A stretch of DNA of 64,000 nucleotides from Chiridota heheva (lineage: Eukaryota > Echinodermata > Holothuroidea > Apodida > Chiridotidae), in NCBI GenBank assembly GCA_020152595.1, contig JAIGNY010002249.1, forward strand, positions 542,001 to 606,000. The letters are read 5' to 3'. Below the pieces are notes generated by a model that made no database searches, was not told the origin of the DNA, and saw only the letters and a list, made by a program, of their open reading frames with translations. A program made the translations under genes and the position numbers. Shown here in pieces: positions 24,431 to 35,717 of the stretch; position 1 is the stretch's first letter; every line of letters starts with the position of its first letter.

Positions 24431-25927
24431 AAAGTTTTTCTGCAAAATATATATATATATTTTTCTTTCAACTGGGGTTGGGGGATTAATTTGGATTTGG
24501 ATTTTTGATGTCCCCCCCCCCTTCCCCAGGCCCCCACTGCAAAAATAGCTTGGATTTGGATTTCCGATGCCTCCCCCCCCCCTCCCCCCTCCTACTCCAG
24601 GCCCCTAATTGCAAAAATTCTAGCTACGCCACTGCAATCAAGTAACCATTTCTGGCAATTTTCGGGCAAATGTGCTCAGCCCTTACATTGAAAATATAGT
24701 CCCGACGCCTATGCTCGTATGACCATCACATGTGTCATCGTCACCCGTGTGACTGTCAGCTATGTGTCTATCACCCATGTGATTGTCACCTGATCATATA
24801 TTTTTTCATGGAGCAAACCTGGACCAACGTATCATATCTTAATGAAGGGAAGGGACAGGGACAGTCTGCAGAGGGAGGAAAATGTCCTTTATCTTGTAGA
24901 ATAGATTCAGTCTTGTTCAAACATGTGTCAGTAGTTTCACGCTGTGACATAGTGGTTATCATATTCCTTTCACTGTGCAGGCTCATGTGGTCCTGTTGGT
25001 AACACATCAGTATCAACCATAATGTATTCAAAAATCAATCATAACTTACATGTATATGGTTCTCTCTTGTCAGATAAGAGCCCTCACCTGCTTATTGTTT
25101 TCTTCCATTATCTTAAAGACAGAAGAAGAATATCATTTTTGTCTAATCCAAGGTTTAACTTTACTTGTAGCATTTTTTCCTTAACCTGATTTATGATTGT
25201 GAGATATTTACTTGCAAGAAAGTAACTTTTTAGGAATTTAAACTTCGAAAATGTTCTAGAATTATATGAATCCAGTTTTAAGGTTAAAATTGAACACCAA
25301 AGGTTGTAGCTGATGATAACACAATGACACTGGGTAATTCAAGAGAAGTAAACAAGTGAACACCCCCCTTGGCCTCCCATTGGCTGATGTCCAACCCTCT
25401 GTTACCATCACAATTTGTAACAAGCAAATTTGGATCTTCTTCTGGGAAAGTACTATTGTATAGTATACAAAATGCAAGATGAAGATTTGTGAGGAAAGCC
25501 TCAACTTGCTTTTGTATTGTTGTTATGATTAAGAATTAGTATTGATAATGAGTTCATGGATGTTTGTTTCAGTCTGTGTGAGGGCGGGCGTCTGGTCTTA
25601 GTAAGGTTTAACAAAAGTCTGTCTCCTTACTTCCCCGGACAAGTAAAAGTGTGATTTGGCATATTGCAAGCACCAAAATAGGAAAATGCTCGGTATAAAT
25701 AACTCCTCTCAAATGTCTCAACTTTTGCCAAAATTTGCAAATAGGACGCCTCTTGGATGAGTACAATTTCAAGCACACAGTGAGTAAATATTGAGACATA
25801 TTTGTAAGACAGTTCAAGGGAGGTGCATTTATTAGCAATTTGTCTATTTGTGACAATTTTGACAATAATAACCCCTTATGCATGACAAGGTACAAAAACT
25901 TTTAGTTTCCTTTTCCCTAAATCAAAT
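24431..25927. other. No gene seen
   Basis: C-run-rich at 24510-24605. A short GTGTGACTGTCA-type repeat lies at 24719-24795. A decayed tRNA-like stretch near 24940 was considered and rejected. Remaining open frames are unrecognised. Confidence 0.5.
24719..24795. repeat. Degenerate ~17-bp tandem repeat, four copies
   Basis: ATCACATGTGTCATCGTCAC and variants with CCGTGTGACTGTC and CCATGTGATTGTC. Confidence 0.7.
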
Positions 25928-26537
25928 TCCCCCACCTCCCCCTCCCACCCCTTCCTCCTCTACGACCTCCCTCTCCCTCCCACCTTTATCCCCCTCCCAC
26001 CCCTCCCACCCTCCTCCTCCCTCCCAACTCCCTCCCCATCCCACCTTCCTCCCCCTCCCACTTCCCTCCCCTTCCACCTCCATCACCCTCCCACCTCCCC
26101 CCCCCTCCCACTCCCTTCCCCTCCCACCTCCCTCCCCATCCCACCTCCCTCCCCCTCCCACCTCCCTCCCCTCCCACCTCCCTCCCCCCTCCCACCTCCC
26201 TGCCCCTCCCACTCTCTTCCCCTCCCACCTCCCTTCCCCTCCCACCTCCCTTCCCCTCTCACTCCCTTTCCCTCCCCCCCTCCCACCTCCCTCTTCTCCC
26301 ACTTCCCTCCCACCTCCCTCCCACCTACCTCCCACCTCTCCCCTCCCACTTCCCTCCCCTCCCCCCTCCCACCTCTCACCCCTACCACCTCCCTCCTACC
26401 ACCTCCCTCCTATCCCCTACCACTTCCCTCCTAGTCCCTCTCCCACCCCTTCCCTCACCTCCCACTCCCCTTTCCCACTCCCTCCCCACTCCCTGCCTAC
26501 TCCCATCCCCTACTCCCTCCCCACCTCACACCACCTT

Positions 26538-26580
<43 letters not shown>
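25928..26580. repeat. 650-bp polypyrimidine tract, CCTCCCACC-rich, ending in (CT)n
   Basis: The plus strand is almost wholly C and T, built from CCTCCCACCTCCCTCCCC-like units, with isolated A. It ends in about 23 CT dinucleotides at 26535-26580. The Pro/Ser/Leu-rich open frame across it (25878-26747) and its Gly/Arg/Glu complements are artefacts of composition. Confidence 0.97.
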
Positions 26581-26584
<4 letters not shown>

Positions 26585-28676
26585 CTACATTCTGGTATGT
26601 TGCCCGTATTTGTTTTATTTCATTTATCAGAAAACTGGTAAAGATCATGACATGTTTGCTTTCACAGACAAAAAAAATCACTACTTTTTTTGGCTCTTCC
26701 CACTCCCATATGTTCATATTTTACTGACCCGATTAGACAAAGGTTAAAGTTTGAACTCATGAGTCTGAAAATCATACCCACAACTTGAAAGCTGGTTGTT
26801 TTTTTTTTCATTTTCTCTGTATATTGTTATTGGTTAATGTAACATGGCTCATATTGTTTGATCACAGAATGGAATTATTTAAATGGTACTTTGTGTTAAT
26901 AGGGTGAACACTTTTTGAGCAGAATTTAGGTGGAGTATTGTACCTGTGAGCATAACAATTGAACTCACATTGTCTTAACAACTCCCTGGTTAACAACTCC
27001 CTGGTGTTACATATCTGCTTTCAATTCTGATTTGTGTTGAGCTGTGGGCAAAATAAAATGTTCCACTGCAATATTTGTGTACATTTTAAATTTTAAGAAG
27101 GACAAATGTTGATATTAGGCATGCTAAAGAACAGGAGCAAAACATGATTCCAAAAAAGTATGAAATATCTAGTAGCAGTTTTAATATATATCAATTTATC
27201 AAACCTTTGTTTTCTGATTAATTGTGTTCAGCATAATAAAATGTTCCACTGCAATACTTTGTTTATATTTTAAATTTCAAAAAGGACTCGAAAAATCTTG
27301 ATATTATGTGATAAAGAACATAAACAAAACTTTGTCAAAATGGTACAACATATCTTGTTACAGTATTGATTTATCAAACCTTTGGTAAGTTTTGAAAAAA
27401 GATTTGCATCTGAAACCATCAACAGGATATGACATCACATACTCACCTCCTGTGAAATTGTTAATTCTTGTACATGATGATTTTTTTTTTTTTTTTTATA
27501 GTAAACTGAGTAAAAATGACTCAATTTCTTTGAAATGTTTACAATCTAAAGCATTCATGCCCTAAATTATTAGGGAGTATTGCACAATCTTTCTTCTTTG
27601 GGGGGAATTTGGTAGGATAGCCCAGTCAGTCAAAATTAAGCTTTACTATTTTCCAGGCCAAAAGTTGTAGATATTTCTATAGAAATAAACATTCAATTAT
27701 AAGGCTCCTCTACCCCATGTTCTTTCATTCTTGTTATCAGTCGCTGACTTTTAGTGAAAGTACTCCAAATTTAATGCTATAATTTCCAAGAAATCAAAGA
27801 AATATTTTCCAAGTCTTACTGGCTTCTGATGATAGCTGGTTTATATGCAAATCACCACAGAAAAAAAGACCTTTGATGCTAAACTGAAATGATGCAGTTT
27901 GTATTTTAAAGGTACCTGCTGAGCAGGGTGTCTCTCTAAATAGCAGGTCCCTGCTCAAATGCGATTTGTTTTGATCTGTTTAGATCTTGACCAGGAAATG
28001 AGTGAACCTTTGTGGTAGGTGGCCAAGAGTTCACCTACCATCAATTGGTTGACAGCAATCAAACCTATTGAAAAGTAGTGTATCCCTGATGCTATGGAGT
28101 CACATGCATCCAGGCACATGTGATTACTTTCTTGTTCATTAACAGAGTATCCCATTAGGAGAAAGACCTTGTGGTGATTTTCAGATTCAAACTAGAGAAT
28201 ATAACTTTCTTTTTCTGAAAGTATTTCACAGATAGTTGATTTTACTGTCATGAAATAGGGTTAAGTAACAGTTTTGAAGTTTTTAGAGCTTCAAGAGAGC
28301 AGCTTGACAATGGTTTGGGGTTTGTTTCAAAAATGGTGGGAATGAGTTCCAGCTATTGTTTGTCTTGGAAAGTATTGTGAAGAAAGAGAGCTATGTAAAT
28401 CCATGTTTCTAACATATGAGATGTTGGTAGCAATATTCTTAAAGTGGGGGTAATGAAAGATATGTGATGTGTGATAGGGCTGGGCTGGCTGCTGAGGGCA
28501 TTCAATTCCTTGAGTGTTTTCCTTAATTTCCAACTTGACAGTGAAAATTAGGGGAATGTCTTTAAACATTTGCTAATTGGGAATATGATATTCAATATTG
28601 TACAATTTTATCTTGTCATTGGTGCCCAAGCAGGCCCCCTTTTTTTTTTTTTTTTTTTTTTTAAACCTTGTGAAGT
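26581..28676. other. No gene seen
   Basis: Contains a 15-bp duplication TTAACAACTCCCTGG near 26977-27004, a T run near 27481-27499 and a poly-T tract at 28640-28662. Unrecognised short frames only. Confidence 0.6.
27040..27400. repeat. 183-bp tandem duplication
   Basis: ATGTTCCACTGCAATA occurs at 27058 and 27241. TTATCAAACCTTTG closes both halves. The copies are moderately diverged. Confidence 0.85.
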
Positions 28677-29480
28677 TTGTCAAACCATTTGGGGTTTGTC
28701 AAACCATGTCAAACCATTTGGGGCTTGTCAAACCATTTGGGGTTTGTCAAACCATTTGGGGTTTGTCAAACCATTTGGGGTTTGTCAAACCATTTGGGGT
28801 TTGTCAAACCATTTGGGGTTTGTCAAACCATGTGGGGTTTGTCAAACCATTTGGGGTTTGTCAAACCATTTGGGGTTTGTCAAACCATGTGGGGTTTGTC
28901 AAACCATTTGGGGTTTGTCAAACCATTTGGGGCTTGTCAAACCATTTGGGGTTTGTCAAACCATTTGGGGTTTGTCAAACCATTTGGGGTTTGTCAAACC
29001 ATTTGGGGTTTGTCAAACCATGTGGGGTTTGTCAAACCATTTGGGGTTTGTCAAACCATTTGGGGTTTGTCAAACCATGTGGGGTTTGTCAAACCATTTG
29101 GGGTTTGTCAAACCATTTGGGGCTTGTCAAACCATTTGGGGTTTGTCAAACCATTTGGGGTTTGTCAAACCATTTGGGGTTTGTCAAACCATTTGGGGTT
29201 TGTCAAACCATTTGGGGTTTGTCAAACCATTTGGGGTTTGTCAAACCATTTGGGGTTTGTCAAACCATGTGGGGTTTGTCAAACCATTTGGGGTTTGTCA
29301 AACCATTTGGTGTTTGTCAAACCATTTGGGGTTTGTCAAACCATTTGGGGTTTGTCAAACCATGTGGGGTTTGTCAAACTATTTCGGGTTTGTCAAACCA
29401 TTTGGGATTTGTCAAACCATGTGGGGTTTGTCAAACTATTTAGGGTTTGTCAAACTATTTCGGGTTTGTAAAACCATTGC
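28677..29480. repeat. 19-bp tandem array, about 41 units
   Basis: Unit TTTGTCAAACCATTTGGGG, with CATGTGGGG and GGGGC variants in a repeating order. Each unit contains the small inverted repeat GGTTT-GTC-AAACC. Three units equal 19 codons, so all three forward frames are open across it. These frames are not genes. The last ~100 bases are more diverged. Confidence 0.97.
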
Positions 29481-30174
29481 AGCTCAATTTTATCTGTCAA
29501 AAAAGTCAAATTGAGCAGATAATGTTTTTTTTTCTAAACACATTATGGCGAAGACATATTTACAGCCTTTTAGGTTCAGATGTTCATTAAAAGGAGCTAA
29601 AGAAAAATGTCATATCCCCCTCCAATAACATAATTTGGGAGGGGGGTATCCCCAAGGTGCTATACATATAATTGTATTGCTACAAGTTTAGTGAATTTGA
29701 TTGAGATGTCAGCTTTTGTATGAATTATGGTTGAAGGTGTCTAGGGCAGCTGAAAGTAGCTCATACACTATACTGGGAGGTTAAACCATGATGTCTGGTC
29801 TCATTGTTTCATATACATAAATCATTCATGATGTATTGTTGCCTGACAAGGGGGATGTTATTTTCTCTGGAGTAGTTTGAGTGAGGTAGTACTGTGGCAG
29901 TATGTGGATTGAATGCATACAACTTGGCTTTTAAGTCCTACATTTGACAGAGAATATCTTGTCATGCATGCAAAATGAAAGAATTACTTATTGATCAGAT
30001 TCTTTAATAATTGTTGCACAATACAAAATATTATAACATAAAGTAACATTTTCTGGAGTTGGAAATTAAGCTTATTTTCAAGGTTATATAAAGACTACTT
30101 ATTTCTGGTCCTCTAACATCTTTTATCAGTAAATTCTACACCACTTTGGTGTATAGCTATAAGTTTGGGTTACT
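29481..30174. other. No gene seen
   Basis: AT-rich sequence with no recognisable coding or RNA gene. Confidence 0.5.
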
Positions 30175-30500
30175 ACTTTACAGAATCCGCCCCATAAACT
30201 CCTGGTTTTCTAGTACTACTGCATGAACGATTACATCTCATGGAGCTATTAACTGAGATACTGTAGCTCCTTGGTCGTATGGACAAGCAGTCACTGAAAA
30301 AGTTTTGAGTTTCCTATTTTATCAATTTCATATTGTTCCACCTAGTATTATTACAAAATTTGTGGTCAAATGATTGCGTAATACATGGTCAACCCGTTGA
30401 GAGAATGTCCTTGAAACGGAATGAAAATGACAGTGGCAGTTTCATCCCGTCCATGTTTCAAGGGGCGCTTTCTTCAAGTGACTCATTTTAAATATCAATT
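30175..30500 (+). repeat. Dispersed repeat R-F, copy 2, carrying a hairpin insertion
   Basis: Matches the complement of 21178-21480 from AGAATCCGCCCC through TTTCAAGGGG. The two copies differ by an extra ~38 bases here around 30235-30273. Confidence 0.85.
30239..30273. mobile_element. Hairpin insertion present here, absent in the R-F copy at 21.4 kb
   Basis: CATGGAGCTA and TAGCTCCTTG pair with one mismatch around a 15-base loop. Alignment with the 21.4-kb copy places this segment in a gap. Flanks do not show a clean 7-bp duplication, possibly through decay. Confidence 0.45.
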
Positions 30501-31439
30501 TTTTCTGTCGTGGCCCTCAGAGGCAACAGGACTCAGTATTGTAAACTCCATTATCAAAATCTGCCATCTTTTGATTGAGAACAATATCTTATTTTAATCT
30601 TTTTTAATGAAGAGAATATTGACTTCAAATTATGTGCTACTGTATGTATTGAAGGTTGTGTTTAAATGGTTATTATGCTACATTTAATTTCAGCAATGCT
30701 TATTAAGAAATTGATGACATTGTTTTTTATTTGCAAAAGTCATGTAAATTGGCAACGTTGAGGAATGTAGACCAAAATTTCCGGAGCCAATCCAATATTT
30801 TAATAGCCAGGTCTAAAAAGTGATATGAAAAATGGTATTGTATAGAGTTTTTTACTGTTTCAGAAACATAATAGAAAATATTTGTTACACCAAAATATTT
30901 TTTAAAAAGTTACAAATAGATTGTAAAGGGAAACAATATTATTTGAAATTTGAAATGAACGAGGCTAGTCTCACCGGATGTAGTGAGATAAACACGTCAC
31001 TCGGTAGCCTGAGGCACTACATGCTAGGCAATACTTGCAGCACTTGTATAGCAGCCGTGTAGTTGCTATAGCGTATAATACTGTCAGAATGTTGACTACA
31101 CCGGATGCAGTTCTGAAACCTAAAAGTTATCAGGTGAAGAAATTGTTAGTGTCCATCACATACACACTGTAATCTTGCAACCTGTCAAATTCGGCATGGG
31201 TAGAATTTATTTCAGGAGAACCAAGTTGCAGATCGTCTTTATTTATTGTATCTATTATATTCTATAATGAATAAATCAAAACCTACATAACTTTGTTCTC
31301 TTTCTTTAAGGGTCATGTCTAGCTTTTCATATTTGAAGGAGCTTAAGCACCTCCCCCTTCCCCAAAAAAAGCCAGGAGAAAATTTTTGTTGGGTATTATC
31401 CAGTTGGTTTTAGCTGGAAATTTTTACTTTGGAATTTAG
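30501..31439. other. No gene seen
   Basis: AT-rich except for 30960-31110, which has short inverted motifs TCTCAC/GTGAGA and AGGCTA/TAGCCT. No recognisable gene. Confidence 0.5.
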
Positions 31440-31765
31440 CACAATTCCCAGCAGGAAACGGATGTTTCCCAGCTTAAAACATTTTGATGAAAGTGTGAAA
31501 TTTTGAAGGAAAATGCATGAAATTGCTGGAAATTTTGTTTGATTTTGGCAACACTTTCTGAAAATTCTCCAATTGATAGTGCTTTCCTGGAAAGTGAAGA
31601 ATTTTCCTTGAAATTAAAGAATTTTCCTTGAAATTGAAGAAAGTTTCCCAGAAATAGAAGATTTCACCCAAGAGAAATTTCCCAAGAAATGAAGGAGATT
31701 TCCCGAAACTTGCAAAGATTTCCTGAAAATTCATGAAAATTTTGCACAAGTTGAAGAATATTTGG
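31440..31765. repeat. Dispersed repeat R-C, A-rich subrepeats
   Basis: AGAATTTTCCTTGAAATTGA-like units recur at about 25-30-base spacing. The open minus frame (31474-31749, Phe/Lys-rich) is a by-product. Confidence 0.6.
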
Positions 31766-32867
31766 TTTTTGGGATAGAAGGGGGCTATGATATTTTTAGG
31801 GGGTGAATTCCTGCCCGCTTAAGACACACCACTGCTTTCTTTATTACTATCCATACAAAAAATTGAATGCCATGACAGCCCAAGGTGTTCTTGTTAAATA
31901 TTCTTTTGTACAAACAATTTACTATGATTTATGTTATAAACTGACTTCAAGATGTGAAATAAATCAATCAATTATATATTACATTGGTGCTTTGCCAATT
32001 TTCATCTATACTCTATATACATTATATACATAATGCATTGCAAGAACCATTGATTATCCTGTGGTGAATGCATGAGCGTATCTAGCCATGTACGCACACT
32101 ACATGTTTTGGCAGTGCGTCTAAATTTTCCATTGTTCTCGTGCGATGTACATCGTGTGGCTTTTACACGACACGTAATAATACTACACGTGTTCATACTG
32201 TCATGAAGTTAAACAAATTATTCCAAAAGTGAAAGTGTGTACATTTTTCAAATGTTTATCCTGATTTTTTGCGATTTTTGATTTAAAAAAAGTTAAAGAG
32301 GGGAAATCGTCATATGTGCACAATATTTAGAATTCCTTTCAAATTTGTTGATTGGTGGAAATTTTGCTGCGCGATTTGTTGTCTCGTATTGCAAGGTGTA
32401 TAGTTATCTAAAACGCCTTGAAGGTCACTACACGAGTTAGCTAGGTTGGTTATGGCGATCAGAAGCAATTTTTTTTTCTTATCAACAGTCGTGAGTTTGA
32501 GCCCCGGTAGAATCGTTAATTGCGACTTGCTTTCATCTTCTTCTTTTTTTTTTCTTCTCAGTAATCTTCATTTGGTGACTATTATTGTAGTATTATAATA
32601 CTAATCTTTCGCTTTCTGACAAGCGCATTGAAAAAACAAACAAGTTTCTCGTCACAGTTACGTAATGCGCTGTGTATGTAACTCGGCACACACAACGTAC
32701 ATGCTAGTGTCTGGCTGTACAAACCATGAAGTTCTCTTCTAACTCCCATGTACAAACAGACAGTGGATCGGATCTTGCGTCCACAACCGGAAGTGATGTC
32801 AAAATATTGCATCCCCCAATTTTAACGTATTATGAGACGAGCTTCCCTCTTTATTTCATTTGAACAT
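31766..32867. other. No exon recognised; more CpG-containing stretch at 32040-32820
   Basis: The sequence between 32040 and 32820 has more CG dinucleotides and bZIP/ETS-like sites than its surroundings (ACACGTGT near 32182; see the regulatory entry). A minus-strand frame at 32582-32812 shows no domain. It could be a promoter region or an older repeat. Confidence 0.3.
32658..32801. promoter_or_regulatory. Clustered PAR-bZIP, ETS and CRE-like motifs
   Basis: TTACGTAA at 32658-32665 matches the PAR-bZIP palindrome. ACCGGAAGTGATGTCA at 32786-32801 joins an ETS consensus (CCGGAAGTG) to a CRE-like TGATGTCA, a combination typical of animal promoters. No initiator, exon or transcript is demonstrable from sequence alone. 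Confidence 0.3.
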
Positions 32868-33030
32868 GGGTTAATTCATAGTGTGCTGTTATTTTCAGCA
32901 GAGGATAATGCATAGAATCTGGGCATATATGCACTTGAGCTATGCCCTCATGCGTCACTTAATCTCTGCACAGCTTTATGCATTATCCAGTGGCAGTGAG
33001 CCAAAAGCATAGGGCACTATGAATGAACCC
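32868..33030. repeat. 163-bp foldback element
   Basis: Left GGGTTAATTCATAGTG pairs with right CACTATGAATGAACCC. Further in, GGATAATGCATA pairs with TATGCATTATCC. In the centre, GGGCAT and ATGCCC form another short stem. Matching spans roughly 60 bases per arm with gaps. No clear target duplication. Confidence 0.75.
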
Positions 33031-33271
33031 TTTTTGGTTTTCCAAGAGTTGTGATGGTTAATTTTGTTTAGTGAAATTGTAGAATGCCATGGAAAAGCTG
33101 AGTATACCTCATTGATCATTCTCTTATCACTATATTTAAAATTCTAGACAGAATTCATGTTTTTACCAAAGTTGCAAATATTATAGTAAACCTTAGATTC
33201 AATATAAATTCCCATATATTCAGTATTTTTTTTTTTTTGTAGTTTGAAAGATCTTTTTATTAAACCTTTTT

Positions 33272-33450
33272 TCTTGCCTTTACCTTAACTTCTTTCCCTT
33301 ATTCACCATTTTTCCCTCCTTCCCTCTATCCCACTTCTCTTTCCTCTCTGTCCTAACTCAAGCAATCTTAGTTTTTAAGACCGTCCCTCTTGCCTTTACC
33401 TTAAGTTCTTTCCCTTATTCACCGTCTCTCCCTCCTTTTCTCTATCCCAC
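33272..33450. repeat. Pyrimidine-rich direct duplication, offset 116 bp
   Basis: TTGCCTTTACCTTAACTTCT at 33274 recurs with one change at 33390. Similarity extends about 60 bases to CTCTATCCCAC. Confidence 0.85.
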
Positions 33451-34072
33451 ACCCTCTCTGACATCAAACCGCTTATCGCTTCCCTTGTTCGTAACTGCTG
33501 GCAAACCTCATGGAACTCCCAAATTGATAACAAACTCCATGTCATCCAGCCCACAATTCCAATCAAATCCACCATCAACAACCTCTCTTGCATCGACAAC
33601 GTTCATATTACCTGTCTTAGAATTGGTCTACCCACCTCACTCACTCCCACCTCCTTATTGGCTACCCCCAGCCCCTCTGCAACAATTGCCACTGCACCCT
33701 CACAATCCATCACGTTCTCCTTGCTTGCCCCTGTACAACCTTCCCAGAGCTTCCCTCGCTCCCAACAACTCAATTGCTGAGTTCTTTCAGAAAAATTCTC
33801 CTAATAAAATGATCTCCTTCATTATGCTTCCCTTTATGCTTCCCTCTACAACCATATTTAATTCTTCTCTTCCACCCCCTCTCTACTTTGTTTTTGTTTC
33901 AACCATGCACCTCCCCTTTTGATCACAGCTTTCTGACCTTTTGTTCTTAAATTTCTCTCATTCTCCCCCTGTTTCCTTTCCTTCCTACCTCTAGAATGAT
34001 CTGACCTCTCAGGCACAATTTGACCTTCGTTGTCGTGGCACCATTAAGCCCTCATCAAACAAACAAACAAAC
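33435..34072 (+). pseudogene. Decayed LINE 3' end: RNase H-region C-terminus, zinc-knuckle-like tail, (CAAA)n
   Basis: One frame gives LSDIKPLIASLVRNCWQTSW followed by NKLHVIQP and LRIG. After a one-base frame change the next gives HLTHSHLLIGYPQPLC, then NNCHC, then LTIHHVLLACP. WQ-W, NKLH-IQP, RLRIGHT-LTH-LL and C-C-LT--H-LL-CP are the conserved C-terminal landmarks of RNase H-carrying non-LTR elements of the I/Nimb type. The sequence ends in AAACAAACAAACAAAC at 34057-34072, the expected 3' tail. The catalytic RT lies outside the truncated copy. The open frame at 33485-33922 is a different, shadow frame. Confidence 0.8.
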
Positions 34073-35329
34073 CTCTTGGCATATTTGACTCAGACTGTCA
34101 CGGTGCAGTTAAACATCACCAAACCAAATCTGTAACCTTTTCATTTTTGTGTGGTTTGTTGTGTACCATTTCATGACAGGACTAGAGTCAATTCTGTCCC
34201 ACTTACTTTCCCAGTGGCATTACTAAGAGGGTTATTTTCCCCAAAAAGATCTTTTTTTCTCCAAAACTTTGTCAAAATAGCGGTCACCGTCTTCAAACTG
34301 TTTGGAGACTAAATTGTACCGAAGAGGATAAACGAAATGAACTAAAAAAGGTCATTGACTCAAACTTTCTTGGCCTTCTAGCAACATTTTGAACCTTTTA
34401 ACCATATGGGGAGTTGTTGGGGTAGGGGGAGGGGTGTTGAACTTCCCCGAAGACCCCCTCTAGCTACCTACACCCATGGTACTTTTCAAATCATGATATA
34501 ACTTTTTGGGTTGTTACTACTTAAGCACTCATACCAGAAATGTTGATACCCCATGTTCACAAAATCTAAGGGATTACTACTTGCACTCTGAAATGCTGTT
34601 TACTAACAACTTTTAATTCCTAGCATGTGTTCTTCTTTTCAGTAGGTCAATATTTCAGAGAAAGCTTGGTCCATTTATTCTTCCTATAACAGGATTTAAG
34701 CCCATTGTTAGATTTAGATTCCCTTGCAGTGAGCCCCAAACTACTAATCTTTGCTCTGAATTGGTGAGAATTGGAAAATGTGTTTATCTTGCCAGTTTGA
34801 CAACTTGGAAAACTACTTCAAAGAAACTGGAAATGTTGACATTCTGCAAGGTTACTCATGGCATCACAAGTGCATGTTTATGACAATTATATTTGCGCAG
34901 CTTATCCATTATGTTGTCTCCCATATATGTGTACAGTTTATTTTAGAAAGAAATGTGAGCTCTGACGACGACGAGTGAACACACAATCACAATGACAGGG
35001 TTGTCACTTGCGTAATCGCTTATGATAGTAATTATGCTATCACGGAACGCTTAATACGACCCGCACTAGAACACAGGTATGACATTTGAACAGACATAAC
35101 ATCGACAATCAAATCAATGTCCACGGCCTTTGATAACCAGTTGTGGTGCACTGGCGAAAATGTAAGCTGAGAATCTTTTTAATTTTATAAGAATGCTACA
35201 AAGTTGTCATTTGCATAGTGCAGGGGCAGCAGAGCCAGGGGCAGGGGGAAAGCTGCCCCATGATGGGGTTGGCTTTCCCGGTTGAGCCATCTCTTTCTCG
35301 GTCGAGCCATCTCTTTCCGGTCTGGCCAA
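34073..35329. other. No gene seen
   Basis: AT-rich sequence. The frame at 34778-34978 ends NVSSDDDE and is not a recognised domain. Confidence 0.5.
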
Positions 35330-35555
35330 ATTTTCAGAAAAATTGCCAAATATGTACCAAATACTCTCTAAAATCTGCAAGAAAAGTCCCGAAAATGAAG
35401 GAAATTTTCAGAAAATAGAAGAAATCTCTCTGAAATTGAAGGGAATTTCTAGATTAGCAACAACTTTTCATGGAAAGTTAATTTACCAGTGAAAATTTTG
35501 CACTTGTCACAGAGAGGTGAACCTTCCTATGCCCCCCGCCAGGGGCGTCACTAAG
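35330..35555. repeat. Dispersed repeat R-C with conserved tail
   Basis: GAAGGAAATTTTCAGAAAAT-type subunits are followed by AAGTTAATTTACCAGTGAAA and GGTGAACCTTCCTATGCC, as at 18.3 and 39.4 kb. Confidence 0.65.
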
Positions 35556-35717
35556 GTTCAATGACTGAGGGGGTGCTGACATTTTTTATCTCACAAAATT
35601 GTATGATTGTCCCGACAAAAAGTCTCTGCAGCGGTGCATTCCAGAGGTGTAGAAAGTGGGGTCCGGGATTTCATCCTCCTGCATGGTCATGATCATCTAT
35701 AAGTCGCATTAAAAAGT

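Noticed and set aside
24937-24990. tRNA gene
   Set aside because: CATAGTGGTTATCAT resembles a tRNA A box and D-loop, but there is no B box (GGTTCGA) and no acceptor stem.
25878-26747. 289-codon proline-rich open frame
   Set aside because: It is the translation of a polypyrimidine low-complexity tract; the complements are equally open as Gly/Arg/Glu frames.
28570-29514. Three overlapping 264-314-codon frames with Trp-Gly-Leu-Ser-Asn-His repeats
   Set aside because: All three forward frames are open because a 19-bp tandem unit contains no stop in any frame. The repetition is at DNA level.
32440-32505. tRNA or tRNA-derived SINE head
   Set aside because: GTTAGCTAGGTTGGTTATGG and GAGTTTGAGCCCCGG loosely resemble A and B boxes, but no cloverleaf stem pairs and a T run interrupts the middle.
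33485-33922. 145-codon Pro/Ser/Leu-rich ORF as a gene
   Set aside because: A shadow frame of the LINE RNase H remnant; the neighbouring frames carry the conserved LINE motifs.
34778-34978. 66-codon frame ending in an acidic tail
   Set aside because: No recognised domain, splice context or repeat of pattern; the length is compatible with chance in AT-rich DNA.
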